Positions 6,990-14,971 of a DNA stretch of 16,146 nt are shown one piece after another (positions within the stretch are counted from its first letter, which is position 1; each line of letters opens with the position of its first letter). The notes beneath the pieces are model-generated. The model saw only the letters and a list, made by a program, of their open reading frames with translations, was not told the origin of the DNA and searched no databases. The DNA comes from Rickettsiales bacterium. Lineage in GTDB: Bacteria; Pseudomonadota; Alphaproteobacteria; Rickettsiales; UBA998. The stretch spans positions 1 to 16,146 of the forward strand of contig JAIEPI010000142.1 in NCBI GenBank assembly GCA_019749855.1, in the 5' to 3' direction. Made by a program: the position numbers and the translations under genes.

Positions 6990-8330
6990 ATGTATAATTG
7001 GTGGAATGAGCAGCTGCAGTCATGGTGGCAACAGGGCTTTAGTCATTCCTATGTACAATGCCTTGCAAGTGAAGACTCTAAGCCCAGCGAAAACTATAAG
7101 CATATAAATACTGGTAATACTGAATCCACAGAAAGTTCTGCCACATCACTCAGCCCAAAAAATAGTGTGTCGGCCTCAAAAGCTTCGGAGATAAACATTC
7201 AAGATTGGCCTTTTGAGCAGGCTTTGTGTGTTTTAAATGAGGGATTAGAATGTGCCGAGGTTTCAAAAAACTTTGCGCGCGTCACCTCTACCAACTCATC
7301 TTCATTGTCACAGCCTTTTTTGTCGCTGATACGCGAAGATGGTCGAAGCCACTTTTTGTTCTGTCTTCAGGAAATTTTGCTCTCAGACGTCACACGGATG
7401 CAGCCGATGATGCGTGTTCGCATGGCGAAGCAGCCTGAGCACTGGCTTCATATCAGTGGCATGAGACATCATCACGGCGTTATGCTGTGCTTACGCGATA
7501 TTACTCAGGAAATGTCTCTGGAGCGTGAACTGGTGCGTGCGCGTATTAATGCGGAGTTGGCTCAAAGAGCACGGTCGGAGTTTTTGGGACGCATGAGCCA
7601 TGAATTGCGTACGCCTCTCAACGCGGTGATTGGTTTTTCGCAGATGATTGATGAAGAAGTAAGTGGCCCGCTTGAGCATCCGGTTTATTCAGAATATCTC
7701 AGCAGTATTCGACAAAGCGGAGAGCAGCTATTGGATAAAATCAATAACTTGCTGGCGATTTCTGAAGCTGAGTTAGGTGGTGTCGAGTTACAGGAAGAGG
7801 TTGTTTTATTGTCTGATTTGATGAGAAATGCTTCAGAGCATCATCAGCATTTCGCTTTTAGCAAGGATGTCCAGCTTGATCTCATGATTGATGAGGCAAC
7901 GTCTCCCTCTGTACGTGTTGACAAGACACTCATGGCGAAGGCATTGAGTAATCTGATCGAGAATGCCATCGCTTGTACGAAATCAGGTGGTGGCGTGCGT
8001 TTGGAATGCGAAGTGGACGATAGCGGTGAACTATTGATTCATATACGAGATACAGGCGTGGGAATGAATGAGTCGCTCGTTCGTTGCCTCAGTGATTTCT
8101 TTAATGGCTGCTACAGCAGCCATAATTATTATGAACGTATTCCGCTTGGTACCGGTCTGATGTTAACGCGGGAATATGTCCAATTACATGATGGGTCTCT
8201 TCAAGTGCGCAGCGAAAAAGGCTTTGGCACCGTGTTGACGGTTCAATTGCCAGCAAAACGGCGTATTCGCAATAGCCGTATTCACCCGCGTGATATGCGT
8301 TATGAATTACTCGAAGCATTGGCATTATAA
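6990..8330 (+). CDS. Soluble sensor histidine kinase (HisKA/HATPase_c)
   Basis: A two-component sensor kinase of 446 aa with no membrane segment, so probably cytoplasmic. Residues 1-70 are low complexity (Trp/Gln-rich start, then a Ser/Thr/Asn-rich linker). Residues about 70-172 could form a divergent PAS-like sensor ending in LCLRDITQE, followed by a short coiled-coil signalling helix. The dimerisation/phosphoacceptor domain has FLGRMSHELRTPLNAVIGFS, with H204 as the phosphorylated histidine. The ATPase domain has the N box NLIENA (321-326), G1 DTGVGM (354-359) and G2 GTGL (387-390). The H-box and the GTGLMLTREYVQLHDG region resemble alphaproteobacterial PleC/DivJ/PdhS-type kinases. The C-terminus is basic. 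ATG 6990 has GGAGGG 4 nt upstream. The stop overlaps the aminopeptidase start (TAATG). No response regulator is in the window, so the signal and partner are unknown. Confidence 0.9.
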   Translation: MYNWWNEQLQSWWQQGFSHSYVQCLASEDSKPSENYKHINTGNTESTESSATSLSPKNSVSASKASEINIQDWPFEQALCVLNEGLECAEVSKNFARVTSTNSSSLSQPFLSLIREDGRSHFLFCLQEILLSDVTRMQPMMRVRMAKQPEHWLHISGMRHHHGVMLCLRDITQEMSLERELVRARINAELAQRARSEFLGRMSHELRTPLNAVIGFSQMIDEEVSGPLEHPVYSEYLSSIRQSGEQLLDKINNLLAISEAELGGVELQEEVVLLSDLMRNASEHHQHFAFSKDVQLDLMIDEATSPSVRVDKTLMAKALSNLIENAIACTKSGGGVRLECEVDDSGELLIHIRDTGVGMNESLVRCLSDFFNGCYSSHNYYERIPLGTGLMLTREYVQLHDGSLQVRSEKGFGTVLTVQLPAKRRIRNSRIHPRDMRYELLEALAL

Positions 8331-9772
8331 TGACACTGACTGCAGTTTATGGCCTCGTGAATGGTGGCCGCACAAAATCAATTCCTGTCATTCTGTTGCC
8401 GTTAAAACAATTTGATGCCTATGTATCAGCGCAGACAGTGGCAATACGTCATTGGCTAGAGAGCCATCATTTTGCCTTTGAAGTGGGCCGAAGTCTGCTG
8501 GTTCCAACTGCTGATGGCAGCCCCGATCACGTGGTGCTTTGTGTGGCTAATCGTCTGGATGCATGGGCCGTGGCTTCATTGCCTTTGAAGCTGCCGGATG
8601 CACTCTATTCGCTTGATTTTCGTTATGTGCCGGATGTTGAGAAGAATTCCAGTCTTGTCGTTCACCTCGCTTATGGCTGGGGCATGGCGTGTTATCGTTT
8701 CGCCCATTTTAAATCATTTGAAACTGTGTTGCCGCGTTTACGTGTGATGGTGCGAGCACATTACGATGAAGCAATGATATTGCTGGCTTCCGCTTATCTG
8801 GCGCGTGATTTGATTAATCTGCCCGCGAATCATCTGGGGCCGACACAGTTGCTTGATCACGCGGAGGCCATCGCCAAAGAGTTCGGCGCAAAATATCAGC
8901 GGATTCAGGGTGACGCATTATTAAAAAAGAATTATCCGGCGGTTCATGCGGTGGGGCGCGCTTCGGATAATCCCCCAGGAATCATTGATATGCAATGGGG
9001 TGATGCGGCGCATCCTAAAGTGACACTGGTAGGTAAAGGCGTGTGCTTTGATTCAGGCGGGCTTGATATCAAAGGGGCGCAGAATATGCGCCTGATGAAA
9101 AAAGATATGGGCGGTGCGGCGGTGGTGCTGGCCTTGGCTCGTCTGGTAATGGCAATGCAACTGCCCGTGCGGCTGCGCGTGTTGATACCAGCGGTTGAGA
9201 ATAGCATCTCAAGCAATGCATTCCGCCCGGGGGATATTATTGCGACACGTAAAGGGGTGAGCGTTGAAATTGGCAATACCGATGCAGAGGGGCGCCTGAT
9301 CCTTTGTGATGCGCTGGCTGAGGCAGATACAGATGCGCCAGATTTGATGATTGACTGCGCGACACTGACAGGGGCTGCGCGCGTGGCGCTTGGAACGGAG
9401 GTTCCCGCGTTCTTTACCAATAGTGATGCGTTAGCTGAATCCATCGAGGTGGCTTCGCGTGATGAGCAGGAATTATTGTGGCGTTTGCCGCTTTATGCGC
9501 CTTACGAGGACATGCTGGAGAGCAAGGTGGCGGATTTAAGTAATTCTCCTGAGTCACCCTATGGTGGCGCCATTGCAGCGGCGCTGTTCCTCAATCGATT
9601 TGTTGAAAAAACAACACATTGGGTGCATGTTGATCTCATGGCATGGAATGTGAAGCCACGGCATGGGCGTCCGGTTGGCGGTGAAGCACAGGCGATGCGT
9701 ACGCTTTTTGCGGTGATTCAACAGAAGGCAAATTCTTTGGCAAAGCCAACAAAGAGACCATCCAAAAAGTGA
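8330..9772 (+). CDS. M17 family leucyl aminopeptidase
   Basis: A cytosolic dizinc metallopeptidase that removes N-terminal residues from peptides; 480 aa. The N-terminal domain (to about 150) is divergent, as usual in this family, and the catalytic domain is well conserved. VGKGVCFDSGGLDIKG (234-249), MKKDMGGAA (256-264) and NTDAEGRL (316-323) supply every residue known from bovine lens LAP at a constant offset of 14: metal ligands K236, D241, D259, D318 and E320, and catalytic K248 and R322. It should therefore be active. The start codon overlaps the kinase stop as TAATG, implying translational coupling; there is no separate strong Shine-Dalgarno sequence. The Lys-rich tail (KPTKRPSKK) is unremarkable. 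It belongs to the pepA/pepB-like family, but I do not assign a symbol because the N-terminus is not PepA-like. Confidence 0.94.
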   Translation: MTLTAVYGLVNGGRTKSIPVILLPLKQFDAYVSAQTVAIRHWLESHHFAFEVGRSLLVPTADGSPDHVVLCVANRLDAWAVASLPLKLPDALYSLDFRYVPDVEKNSSLVVHLAYGWGMACYRFAHFKSFETVLPRLRVMVRAHYDEAMILLASAYLARDLINLPANHLGPTQLLDHAEAIAKEFGAKYQRIQGDALLKKNYPAVHAVGRASDNPPGIIDMQWGDAAHPKVTLVGKGVCFDSGGLDIKGAQNMRLMKKDMGGAAVVLALARLVMAMQLPVRLRVLIPAVENSISSNAFRPGDIIATRKGVSVEIGNTDAEGRLILCDALAEADTDAPDLMIDCATLTGAARVALGTEVPAFFTNSDALAESIEVASRDEQELLWRLPLYAPYEDMLESKVADLSNSPESPYGGAIAAALFLNRFVEKTTHWVHVDLMAWNVKPRHGRPVGGEAQAMRTLFAVIQQKANSLAKPTKRPSKK

Positions 9773-9778
9773 TTCAAC

Positions 9779-9808
9779 TTGACCGCAGCTGCCTAAGATA
9801 GGCATAAT
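9779..9808 (+). promoter_or_regulatory. Sigma70-type promoter for the marR-membrane protein pair
   Basis: TTGACC (9779-9784) and CATAAT (9803-9808) are separated by 18 bases, close to the sigma70 consensus, and sit 28 nt before the regulator start. The spacer and the start of the -10 box contain a perfect palindrome, TGCCTA-AGA-TAGGCA (9790-9804), well placed to act as an operator, for example for autoregulation by the MarR protein. Confidence 0.5.
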
Positions 9809-9832
9809 CGCGCTGGCATCTATGGGAATGTT

Positions 9833-10213
9833 GTGATGGGTGAATTAACAACAATGGCGGCGCTTGGCTTATGGCATCGTGTGAATGCACAGGCCATGAA
9901 ACAGTTGAAATTTGACCTTTCGTCGCGTCAGATGGCGGTGCTTTTTTCAGTTTATCTGTATGCAGGTCCGCATACAGTGAAGGGGCTTTCTCAACAATTT
10001 GATATGTCCAAGGCAGCAGTATGCCGCGCGATTGATGCTTTATGCGTGATGGATCTGGTGAAGCGTAAAAAAGACATGGACGATAAGCGCAATGTTTTTA
10101 TCCAGCGCACCATCAATGGGTCCGTTTTTCTCAGTGATTATGCTGATATTATTATGAAACAAACGACGAAATCAAACGAAGACATTGTCCCGTTAACTGT
10201 GGCCCGCACATAG
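9833..10213 (+). CDS. MarR-type winged-helix regulator
   Basis: A small DNA-binding protein (126 aa from GTG, 125 aa from the ATG one codon later). A winged helix-turn-helix spans about residues 30-92: LSSRQMAVLFSVY, then TVKGLSQQFDMSKAAVCRAIDAL with the recognition helix, then the wing KRKKDMDDKRNVFIQ carrying the MarR-like DxxDKR signature. The protein is shorter than classical MarR (about 140-150 aa) and lacks much of the helical dimerisation region. GGGAA ends 7 nt before ATG 9836 but only 4 nt before GTG 9833, so ATG is the likelier start. It is followed after 2 nt by the membrane protein gene, with which it must be cotranscribed. The ligand and targets are unknown; its neighbour and its own promoter are the obvious candidates. 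Confidence 0.82.
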   Translation: MMGELTTMAALGLWHRVNAQAMKQLKFDLSSRQMAVLFSVYLYAGPHTVKGLSQQFDMSKAAVCRAIDALCVMDLVKRKKDMDDKRNVFIQRTINGSVFLSDYADIIMKQTTKSNEDIVPLTVART

Positions 10214-10215
10214 AT

Positions 10216-11052
10216 ATGAGCGAGGAGTATTTTATTAGTCGCAATGGAATTGTGGATGGGCCGTTTGATTTGCTCTCCATGATTCGTAAAATCAAGAATG
10301 GTCGCGTCACCCCTGAAACCATGGTGGCTCCAGACTCTTCGACAGCCGCAGTCCCTGCCGCTAAAATTCAGCTACTACATGAAATCCTGACGGAACATGA
10401 AATCGCTATTCAGGACTCCACAAAAGATGTTGGCGCTGGGTTTACATTGTTTGGTGCGCTCCGCAACGGCTGGGAAGGGTTTCAAATCAACCCAAATACG
10501 GCGCTTGTCACGGGCCTCTTTGCAGCAATTATATTATTTGGTGTCACCATCATCTCTTTGAGCGTTCAAGGCGTCTTGCAGGGAGTTTTATGCAGCGTTT
10601 GGAGTTTTTATATTTTCAACTTCTATCTGGTGTCACTGTCGCGTAAATCCCGTATGCAGCTCTTACATGGTGATTTCTATGGCTGGCTTGTAAAGAAGAA
10701 ATGGCAGTCTCTGTTGGGTGCCGCTTTAATCAGTAGTTTGATTCCTGGCATTATACCTGCGCTGCTCTACCCATTGCTGGGTAATGTGGCGATTGCACTT
10801 ATTTTTATTCCTGGCGCACTTTCCATTGCATACTTTATGTTTTTACCGCTGGTGATTGTGGATCGCGGCATTGGGCTGCGCGAGGCACTCTCCATCAATG
10901 CCCATCATTTAAAGTCAGCCGGATTGGATTTCTATACCGTTATTTTTGGACTGGTTGCCACGAACATTATCATCCCGCTATTTCCGGTGACGCTACCCAT
11001 CACCCTTAGTGCAGCGTGCGACATGTATGATAAGGCCTATAACGATTATTAG
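10216..11052 (+). CDS. Polytopic membrane protein with GYF-2-like N-terminal domain
   Basis: A 278-residue protein of unknown function. Residues about 4-45 (YFISRNGIVDGPFDLLSM, then GRVTPETMVAPD) resemble the GYF_2/DUF4339 domain, a small module thought to mediate protein contacts. A linker follows to about 90. Then come about five hydrophobic segments: 96-117, 122-141, 166-188, 190-215 and 239-266. The pair SIAYFMFLPLVIVDRG and GLREALSINAHHLK resembles the C-terminal part of DUF975/YciC-like integral membrane proteins, in which a hydrophobic helix is followed by an amphipathic segment. Its start is 2 nt after the marR stop, so the pair is one transcription unit. It converges on fumC with only 36 nt between stops and no obvious terminator. 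A membrane-bound partner or target of the MarR protein is a reasonable inference. Confidence 0.75.
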   Translation: MSEEYFISRNGIVDGPFDLLSMIRKIKNGRVTPETMVAPDSSTAAVPAAKIQLLHEILTEHEIAIQDSTKDVGAGFTLFGALRNGWEGFQINPNTALVTGLFAAIILFGVTIISLSVQGVLQGVLCSVWSFYIFNFYLVSLSRKSRMQLLHGDFYGWLVKKKWQSLLGAALISSLIPGIIPALLYPLLGNVAIALIFIPGALSIAYFMFLPLVIVDRGIGLREALSINAHHLKSAGLDFYTVIFGLVATNIIIPLFPVTLPITLSAACDMYDKAYNDY

Positions 11053-11088
11053 CCTTCTAATTGCGATGCTTTAACTTAAGCCATTCGC

Positions 11089-12507
11089 CTAATCATTCGG
11101 GCCAATCATCTGCTCAGGCCGCACCCACTCTTTAAATTGCTCTTCCGTGAGCAGGCCTAAATCCAATGCTGCCTGCTTAAGGGTCGTGTGTTCTTTGTGC
11201 GCCTTTTTTGCAATTTTAGCGGCATTATCATAGCCAATATGCGGATTCAGTGCGGTGACCAGCATCAGCGATTCGTCGCGCAGTTTTTCTATGCGCTCGA
11301 CATTAGCTTCAATGCCCACCACGCAATTATCGGTAAAGCTCATGCAGGCATCGGCAATCAGGCGAAGTGACTGCAAGACATTATAGGCGATGACGGGCTT
11401 GAACACATTCAGCTCAAAATGCCCATTAGAGCCACCGACTGTTACTGCTACGTGATTGCCCATGACTTGTGCGGCCACCATCGTGATTGCTTCTGACTGC
11501 GTGGGATTCACTTTCCCCGGCATGATGGATGAGCCTGGCTCGTTCTCCGGCAGGCTTAATTCACCCAGACCGCAGCGTGGGCCGGAACCGAGCAGGCGAA
11601 TATCGTTGGCGATCTTCATGAGTGATACCGCCAGCACATTAAGCGCGCCGGAGAATTCTACCATGGCGTCATGCGTGGCTAGTGCCTCGAATTTATTGGG
11701 AGCCGTGATGAAGGGCAGGGCCGTAATGCTGGCGACTTCTTTGGCAAAAGCCTCGGCAAAGCCTTTCTTCGCATTGAGACCAGTGCCCACGGCGGTTCCA
11801 CCTTGTGCCAGCATGTAAATACGGGGCAGGGCGGCCTTAATCCGCTCAATGCCGTAGCTAATTTGTGTGGCGTAGCCTGAAAATTCCTGTCCCAGAGTGA
11901 TCGGGGTGGCGTCCTGCAAATGCGTGCGACCAATTTTGATAATGCCCTTGAATGCTTGCACTTTGACTTCAAGCGCCGCCTGCAGATGCTGCAGTGCTGG
12001 AATGAGGTGGCGGTTTGCCTCCACACCCACGGCAATATGCATAGCTGTCGGGTATGAGTCATTCGATGACTGCCCCATATTCACGTGGTCATTGGGATGC
12101 ACCGGCTTTTTGGAGCCCATAACGCCACCCAACATCTCGATGGCGCGGTTAGAAATCACCTCATTGGCATTCATGTTGGTTTGCGTTCCTGAGCCCGTTT
12201 GCCACACCACCAGTGGAAAATGGTCATTCAATTCACCCTGCATCACTTCGCTGGCCGCTTTGACAATCGCATTGCCAATGGTGGCATCCAGCACGCCGAG
12301 CTGCATATTCACCATGGCGGCGCTGCGCTTCAGCGTGCCTAGCGCGCTGATGAGTGGGGTGGGCATCGTTTCGCCGCCAATTTTGAAGTTCATCAAAGAG
12401 CGCGATGTTTGCGCGCCCCAGTATTTATCTGATGGGACGTCAATCTCGCCGAAACTGTCGGTTTCAATACGAACATTTGTATGTTGCGTGGCGGCTTTAG
12501 CTGACAT
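11089..12507 (-). CDS. fumC: Class II fumarate hydratase
   Basis: Interconverts fumarate and malate in the TCA cycle; iron-independent, cytosolic homotetramer. The 472-aa length is normal for FumC. Conserved blocks are TGSGTQTNMNANEVI (104-118), HPNDHVNMGQSSND (137-150), GRTHLQDATPITLGQE (193-208, with H196 at the place of E. coli H188) and the superfamily signature GSSIMPGKVNP (325-335), where S326 corresponds by offset to catalytic S318. The C-terminal LNPHIGYDNAAKIAKKAHKE is typical of fumarase rather than aspartase or argininosuccinate lyase. The ATG start has AGGGG about 10-13 nt upstream. The gene stands alone on the minus strand, convergent with the membrane protein and divergent from the transporter. 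Long open frames on the opposite strand are shadows. Confidence 0.97.
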   Translation of the reverse strand: MSAKAATQHTNVRIETDSFGEIDVPSDKYWGAQTSRSLMNFKIGGETMPTPLISALGTLKRSAAMVNMQLGVLDATIGNAIVKAASEVMQGELNDHFPLVVWQTGSGTQTNMNANEVISNRAIEMLGGVMGSKKPVHPNDHVNMGQSSNDSYPTAMHIAVGVEANRHLIPALQHLQAALEVKVQAFKGIIKIGRTHLQDATPITLGQEFSGYATQISYGIERIKAALPRIYMLAQGGTAVGTGLNAKKGFAEAFAKEVASITALPFITAPNKFEALATHDAMVEFSGALNVLAVSLMKIANDIRLLGSGPRCGLGELSLPENEPGSSIMPGKVNPTQSEAITMVAAQVMGNHVAVTVGGSNGHFELNVFKPVIAYNVLQSLRLIADACMSFTDNCVVGIEANVERIEKLRDESLMLVTALNPHIGYDNAAKIAKKAHKEHTTLKQAALDLGLLTEEQFKEWVRPEQMIGPND

Positions 12508-12613
12508 AACAATCTTATCCCCTTCAGAAATGATTGATCAGCACTAGCGCTTCGCTTTGCATATTTCTAGTAATATGTGTACAAAACACCAAACGGATGA
12601 TGAAAAAAAACCT

Positions 12614-13513
12614 ATGAGTCGTTTGGCACTTCCCCTGCAAGGAATCCTGTGGATGATTCTCACCGGATTTTTATGTGTCTGTATTTATGGTATGGCGCTT
12701 CACTTGAGTCGCGCTTTTGGCTTTCATGCGTTTCAAATCATTTTTTTCTATAATTTTGCTGGTTTGTTGTTTTATTTGCCAAGTTTGTTGCGCCGTCGTC
12801 TTTCCTTGAAAACACAACAATTTCCTCTATTTGCTACACGGGGCGTTCTTGAGTTCTGTGCATTTTCTCTGTCCATTACCGGCCTGACCATGTTGCCGCT
12901 TCCGGTGCATACGGCCCTGAGTTTCACATCCCCGCTTTTTGGCTCGTTAGCGGCGGTACTGTTGCTACGTGAGCCGAACAGCCTGCATCGCTGGATTTCG
13001 CTTTTGATCGGCTTTATTGGGGTGTTGATTGTTAGTCGCCCGGGACTAACTTCGTTTGAAATTCCCGCGCTCTATGTGCTGGCAGGCGCCGTGTGTTTTG
13101 CCTTTTGTGGCATCACCATTAAAAGGCTTACCGCCACTGAGCCGTCCACACGCATTGCTTTTTACATGATGCTGCTCACCGCGATCATATCCCTGCCATT
13201 CGCTGTGTGGAAATGGCACCCATTGACACTGGCGGTGCTTCCCTATCTGCTGGCGCTCGGTGCCATGGTCGCCGCGGTTCAGTTTACCGTGTCACTGGCC
13301 TATTCCAAAGCTGATGTCACGGTCATTCTTCCGTTCAACTTCCTCAATATTGTTTGGTCGTCAGCCATTGCCTATATTGTCTTTCGTCAACTAGTGGATG
13401 GCTGGACAGTGTTGGGGGCTCTAGTGATTGTTGGTGCTGCCGCGTATGGCATACGCTATGCGGGGCGCGGGACCATGGCTAGCGCCGCCAGAGCGTCCGC
13501 CGGCAGTAGTTGA
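12614..13513 (+). CDS. DMT superfamily (EamA) transporter
   Basis: An inner-membrane protein of about 299 aa with around ten hydrophobic helices in two EamA repeats, the drug/metabolite transporter layout. The first repeat covers about residues 10-140, including RGVLEFCAFSLSITGLTMLPL and HTALSFTSPLFGSLAAVLLLRE with the Pro in helix 4 and terminal Glu. The second covers 155-285, ending in DVTVILPFNFLNIVWSSAIAY. The substrate cannot be told from sequence. The frame is open to a TTG at 12557 and an ATG at 12575. ATG 12614 is chosen because the membrane domain begins right after it and the upstream residues are polar and unlike the family, but no start has a clear Shine-Dalgarno sequence. It is divergent from fumC and followed after 12 nt by the PAP2 gene, probably in one operon. 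Confidence 0.88.
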   Translation: MSRLALPLQGILWMILTGFLCVCIYGMALHLSRAFGFHAFQIIFFYNFAGLLFYLPSLLRRRLSLKTQQFPLFATRGVLEFCAFSLSITGLTMLPLPVHTALSFTSPLFGSLAAVLLLREPNSLHRWISLLIGFIGVLIVSRPGLTSFEIPALYVLAGAVCFAFCGITIKRLTATEPSTRIAFYMMLLTAIISLPFAVWKWHPLTLAVLPYLLALGAMVAAVQFTVSLAYSKADVTVILPFNFLNIVWSSAIAYIVFRQLVDGWTVLGALVIVGAAAYGIRYAGRGTMASAARASAGSS

Positions 13514-13525
13514 GCGGCCTGAGCC

Positions 13526-14167
13526 ATGATCAAAGCGTTTCTTTATGATTGGTATGGCGTGAATGCGAGCCTGTTTTTATGGCTCAATCATGCGCATGCT
13601 GGCTGGTATGATGCCATCATGCTGGCGGGCTCAATGCTTGGAAAATATACCATTTTCCCGCTGTATTATGCGATTATTTTATTTATTGCATGGACGAACT
13701 ATCGACAGTCACGTTCGCAGCCTTCGCATGTACGCGCATTAAAAAAATCACGCTGGATTAATGTGCTGGTTGTGTTGATTCTCGCTTATGCATTGAGTTT
13801 TGCGTGGGTGCCGGCACTGAAGGAATTTTTCTTCTTCCCGCGCCCGTTTGTGGTGTTCTCTGGGCATGAGATGGTGCAGCTCATGCATGACGAAATGCCC
13901 TACACCAGTTTCCCCAGCGGTCACACCAGCTTTGCCATGCTGATGGCGGCTGGCCTGTGGCCAATCTTGGGCCGTTATGGCCGATACGCAGCGGTATTCT
14001 ATGTGTTGTGGGTTGGGGTTTCGCGCATTGCGCTGGGCATGCATTTCCCTGCGGATGTAGTGTGGAGCATGCTACTGTCATTCGTGGCTGTATGGATGGT
14101 GCGGCGCATTGTGCGTGATGCCTCGCAAATCCTCAAACTGAAGCGAGCGCCTGCAAATTTTGAGTAG
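13526..14167 (+). CDS. PAP2-family membrane phosphatase
   Basis: An integral membrane lipid phosphatase of the PAP2 superfamily, 213 aa, with about six hydrophobic segments. All three catalytic motifs are intact: KEFFFFPRP (99-107, K-x6-RP), FPSGHTSF (129-136, with H133) and SRIALGMHFPADV (166-178, with R167, nucleophile H173 and D177). Likely substrates are phosphatidate, phosphatidylglycerophosphate or undecaprenyl pyrophosphate (BacA-independent lipid carrier recycling); the sequence does not decide. A basic linker between helices 2 and 3 (about 60-76) and a basic C-terminus suggest cytoplasmic sides. It follows the EamA transporter by 12 nt, so cotranscription is likely. Downstream it converges on the pilin-like gene with 30 nt between stops. 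Confidence 0.92.
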   Translation: MIKAFLYDWYGVNASLFLWLNHAHAGWYDAIMLAGSMLGKYTIFPLYYAIILFIAWTNYRQSRSQPSHVRALKKSRWINVLVVLILAYALSFAWVPALKEFFFFPRPFVVFSGHEMVQLMHDEMPYTSFPSGHTSFAMLMAAGLWPILGRYGRYAAVFYVLWVGVSRIALGMHFPADVVWSMLLSFVAVWMVRRIVRDASQILKLKRAPANFE

Positions 14168-14197
14168 TGCTGCTTACACTGATCAATAGATTCAAAA

Positions 14198-14971
14198 TTA
14201 CAGCTTAAAGCTTATTAAGCAAAGATTACTATTAGAAGTAAGCGCGTAGGCTGCCGTTGACACGACATCCGTAGTCGCGCAGCCTGGCCCCCAAACTGAG
14301 GTGTTCTTCCAGGTAAAAACGATACCTGTAGCTGGTCTTCCATCATCGAGCTTGGTATCGATATTCCATGCCTCCTCTGGCTTCAGGGGAGGGGCACTTG
14401 TTGTGTAAAGTGCAATTAAATTTCTATTGTAGGAGCCATCAAAGACGTTCACATCACCGCTATAGGGGCCATACAGATAACCAAACGAGAAAAAGCTACT
14501 AGTGATCTTGCTGCTCGCTACATTAGTTTCAGGGACCGCAAGAAGTGATGTTGTCGAACCTGAAGCGCCCGTGAAGTTGCCCTCAATGAGTCCGGCGCGC
14601 GATAAATGTTGCCACGCTAGAAATCGCTCGCCAAAGGTTGCGGAGTCGCCTGCAATATAGTCAATAATTCCGTTACCATCACCATTACACGTGCCTGTGG
14701 TCGTATTAATCGTCTGATGGCATACAACATCGGTACCCGCAGCGCGCACACCCCAGTAGGCGGTGGCGTTTTTCATGTCCCCTGGCAGAGCATTATACTT
14801 CAACCTAAAAGCATTGGTGGCAGTGGATATCTTGTTAAGATCGGTGATAACGGAGCGTATTTCAGCACCGCGCACCAGACTTTGCCCCACCATGACACCA
14901 CTGGCCAGCAAGCCAATAATGACCAGCACAATAGAGAGTTCAAGTAGTGAAAAACCAGAATTCCTGCGCAC
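14198..14971 (-). CDS. Type IV pilin-like protein (prepilin N-terminal methylation domain)
   Basis: A secreted or surface pilin/pseudopilin of 257 aa. The leader MRRNSG precedes FSLLELSIVLVIIGLLASG: prepilin peptidase should cut after G6, with F7 methylated and E11 (position +5) conserved. The long hydrophobic helix continues into a polar part, TNAFRLKYNALPGDMKNATAYWG, a block common to pilin-like proteins of many alphaproteobacteria. A loop CNGDGNGIID (95-104) resembles a calcium-binding DxDG motif. Four cysteines (84, 95, 231, 251) could form two disulfides, with the last pair like a C-terminal D-loop. The start is GTG at 14971 with a strong AAGGAG 6 nt upstream; the overlapping ATG two bases earlier is out of frame. 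No pilus assembly, secretin or peptidase gene is nearby, so it must rely on machinery elsewhere. Confidence 0.9.
   Translation of the reverse strand: MRRNSGFSLLELSIVLVIIGLLASGVMVGQSLVRGAEIRSVITDLNKISTATNAFRLKYNALPGDMKNATAYWGVRAAGTDVVCHQTINTTTGTCNGDGNGIIDYIAGDSATFGERFLAWQHLSRAGLIEGNFTGASGSTTSLLAVPETNVASSKITSSFFSFGYLYGPYSGDVNVFDGSYNRNLIALYTTSAPPLKPEEAWNIDTKLDDGRPATGIVFTWKNTSVWGPGCATTDVVSTAAYALTSNSNLCLISFKL

Noticed and set aside
8944..9444. 166-codon open frame antisense to the aminopeptidase
   Set aside because: It overlaps the most conserved catalytic region of the M17 peptidase on the opposite strand and shows no recognisable protein features.
11897..12547. 216-codon open frame antisense to fumC
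   Set aside because: It lies wholly opposite a strongly conserved fumarase; its composition mirrors codon bias on the other strand and no domain is recognisable.
12557..12613. N-terminal extension of the EamA transporter from TTG 12557 or ATG 12575
   Set aside because: The extra residues are polar and unlike the family, and no ribosome site supports either start; ATG 12614 fits the membrane topology better.
14203..14220. GCTTAA-AGCTTA-TTAAGC stem as terminator between the PAP2 and pilin genes
   Set aside because: It is AT-rich, only 6 bp long, lies inside the pilin coding end, and has no convincing T-run on either strand.
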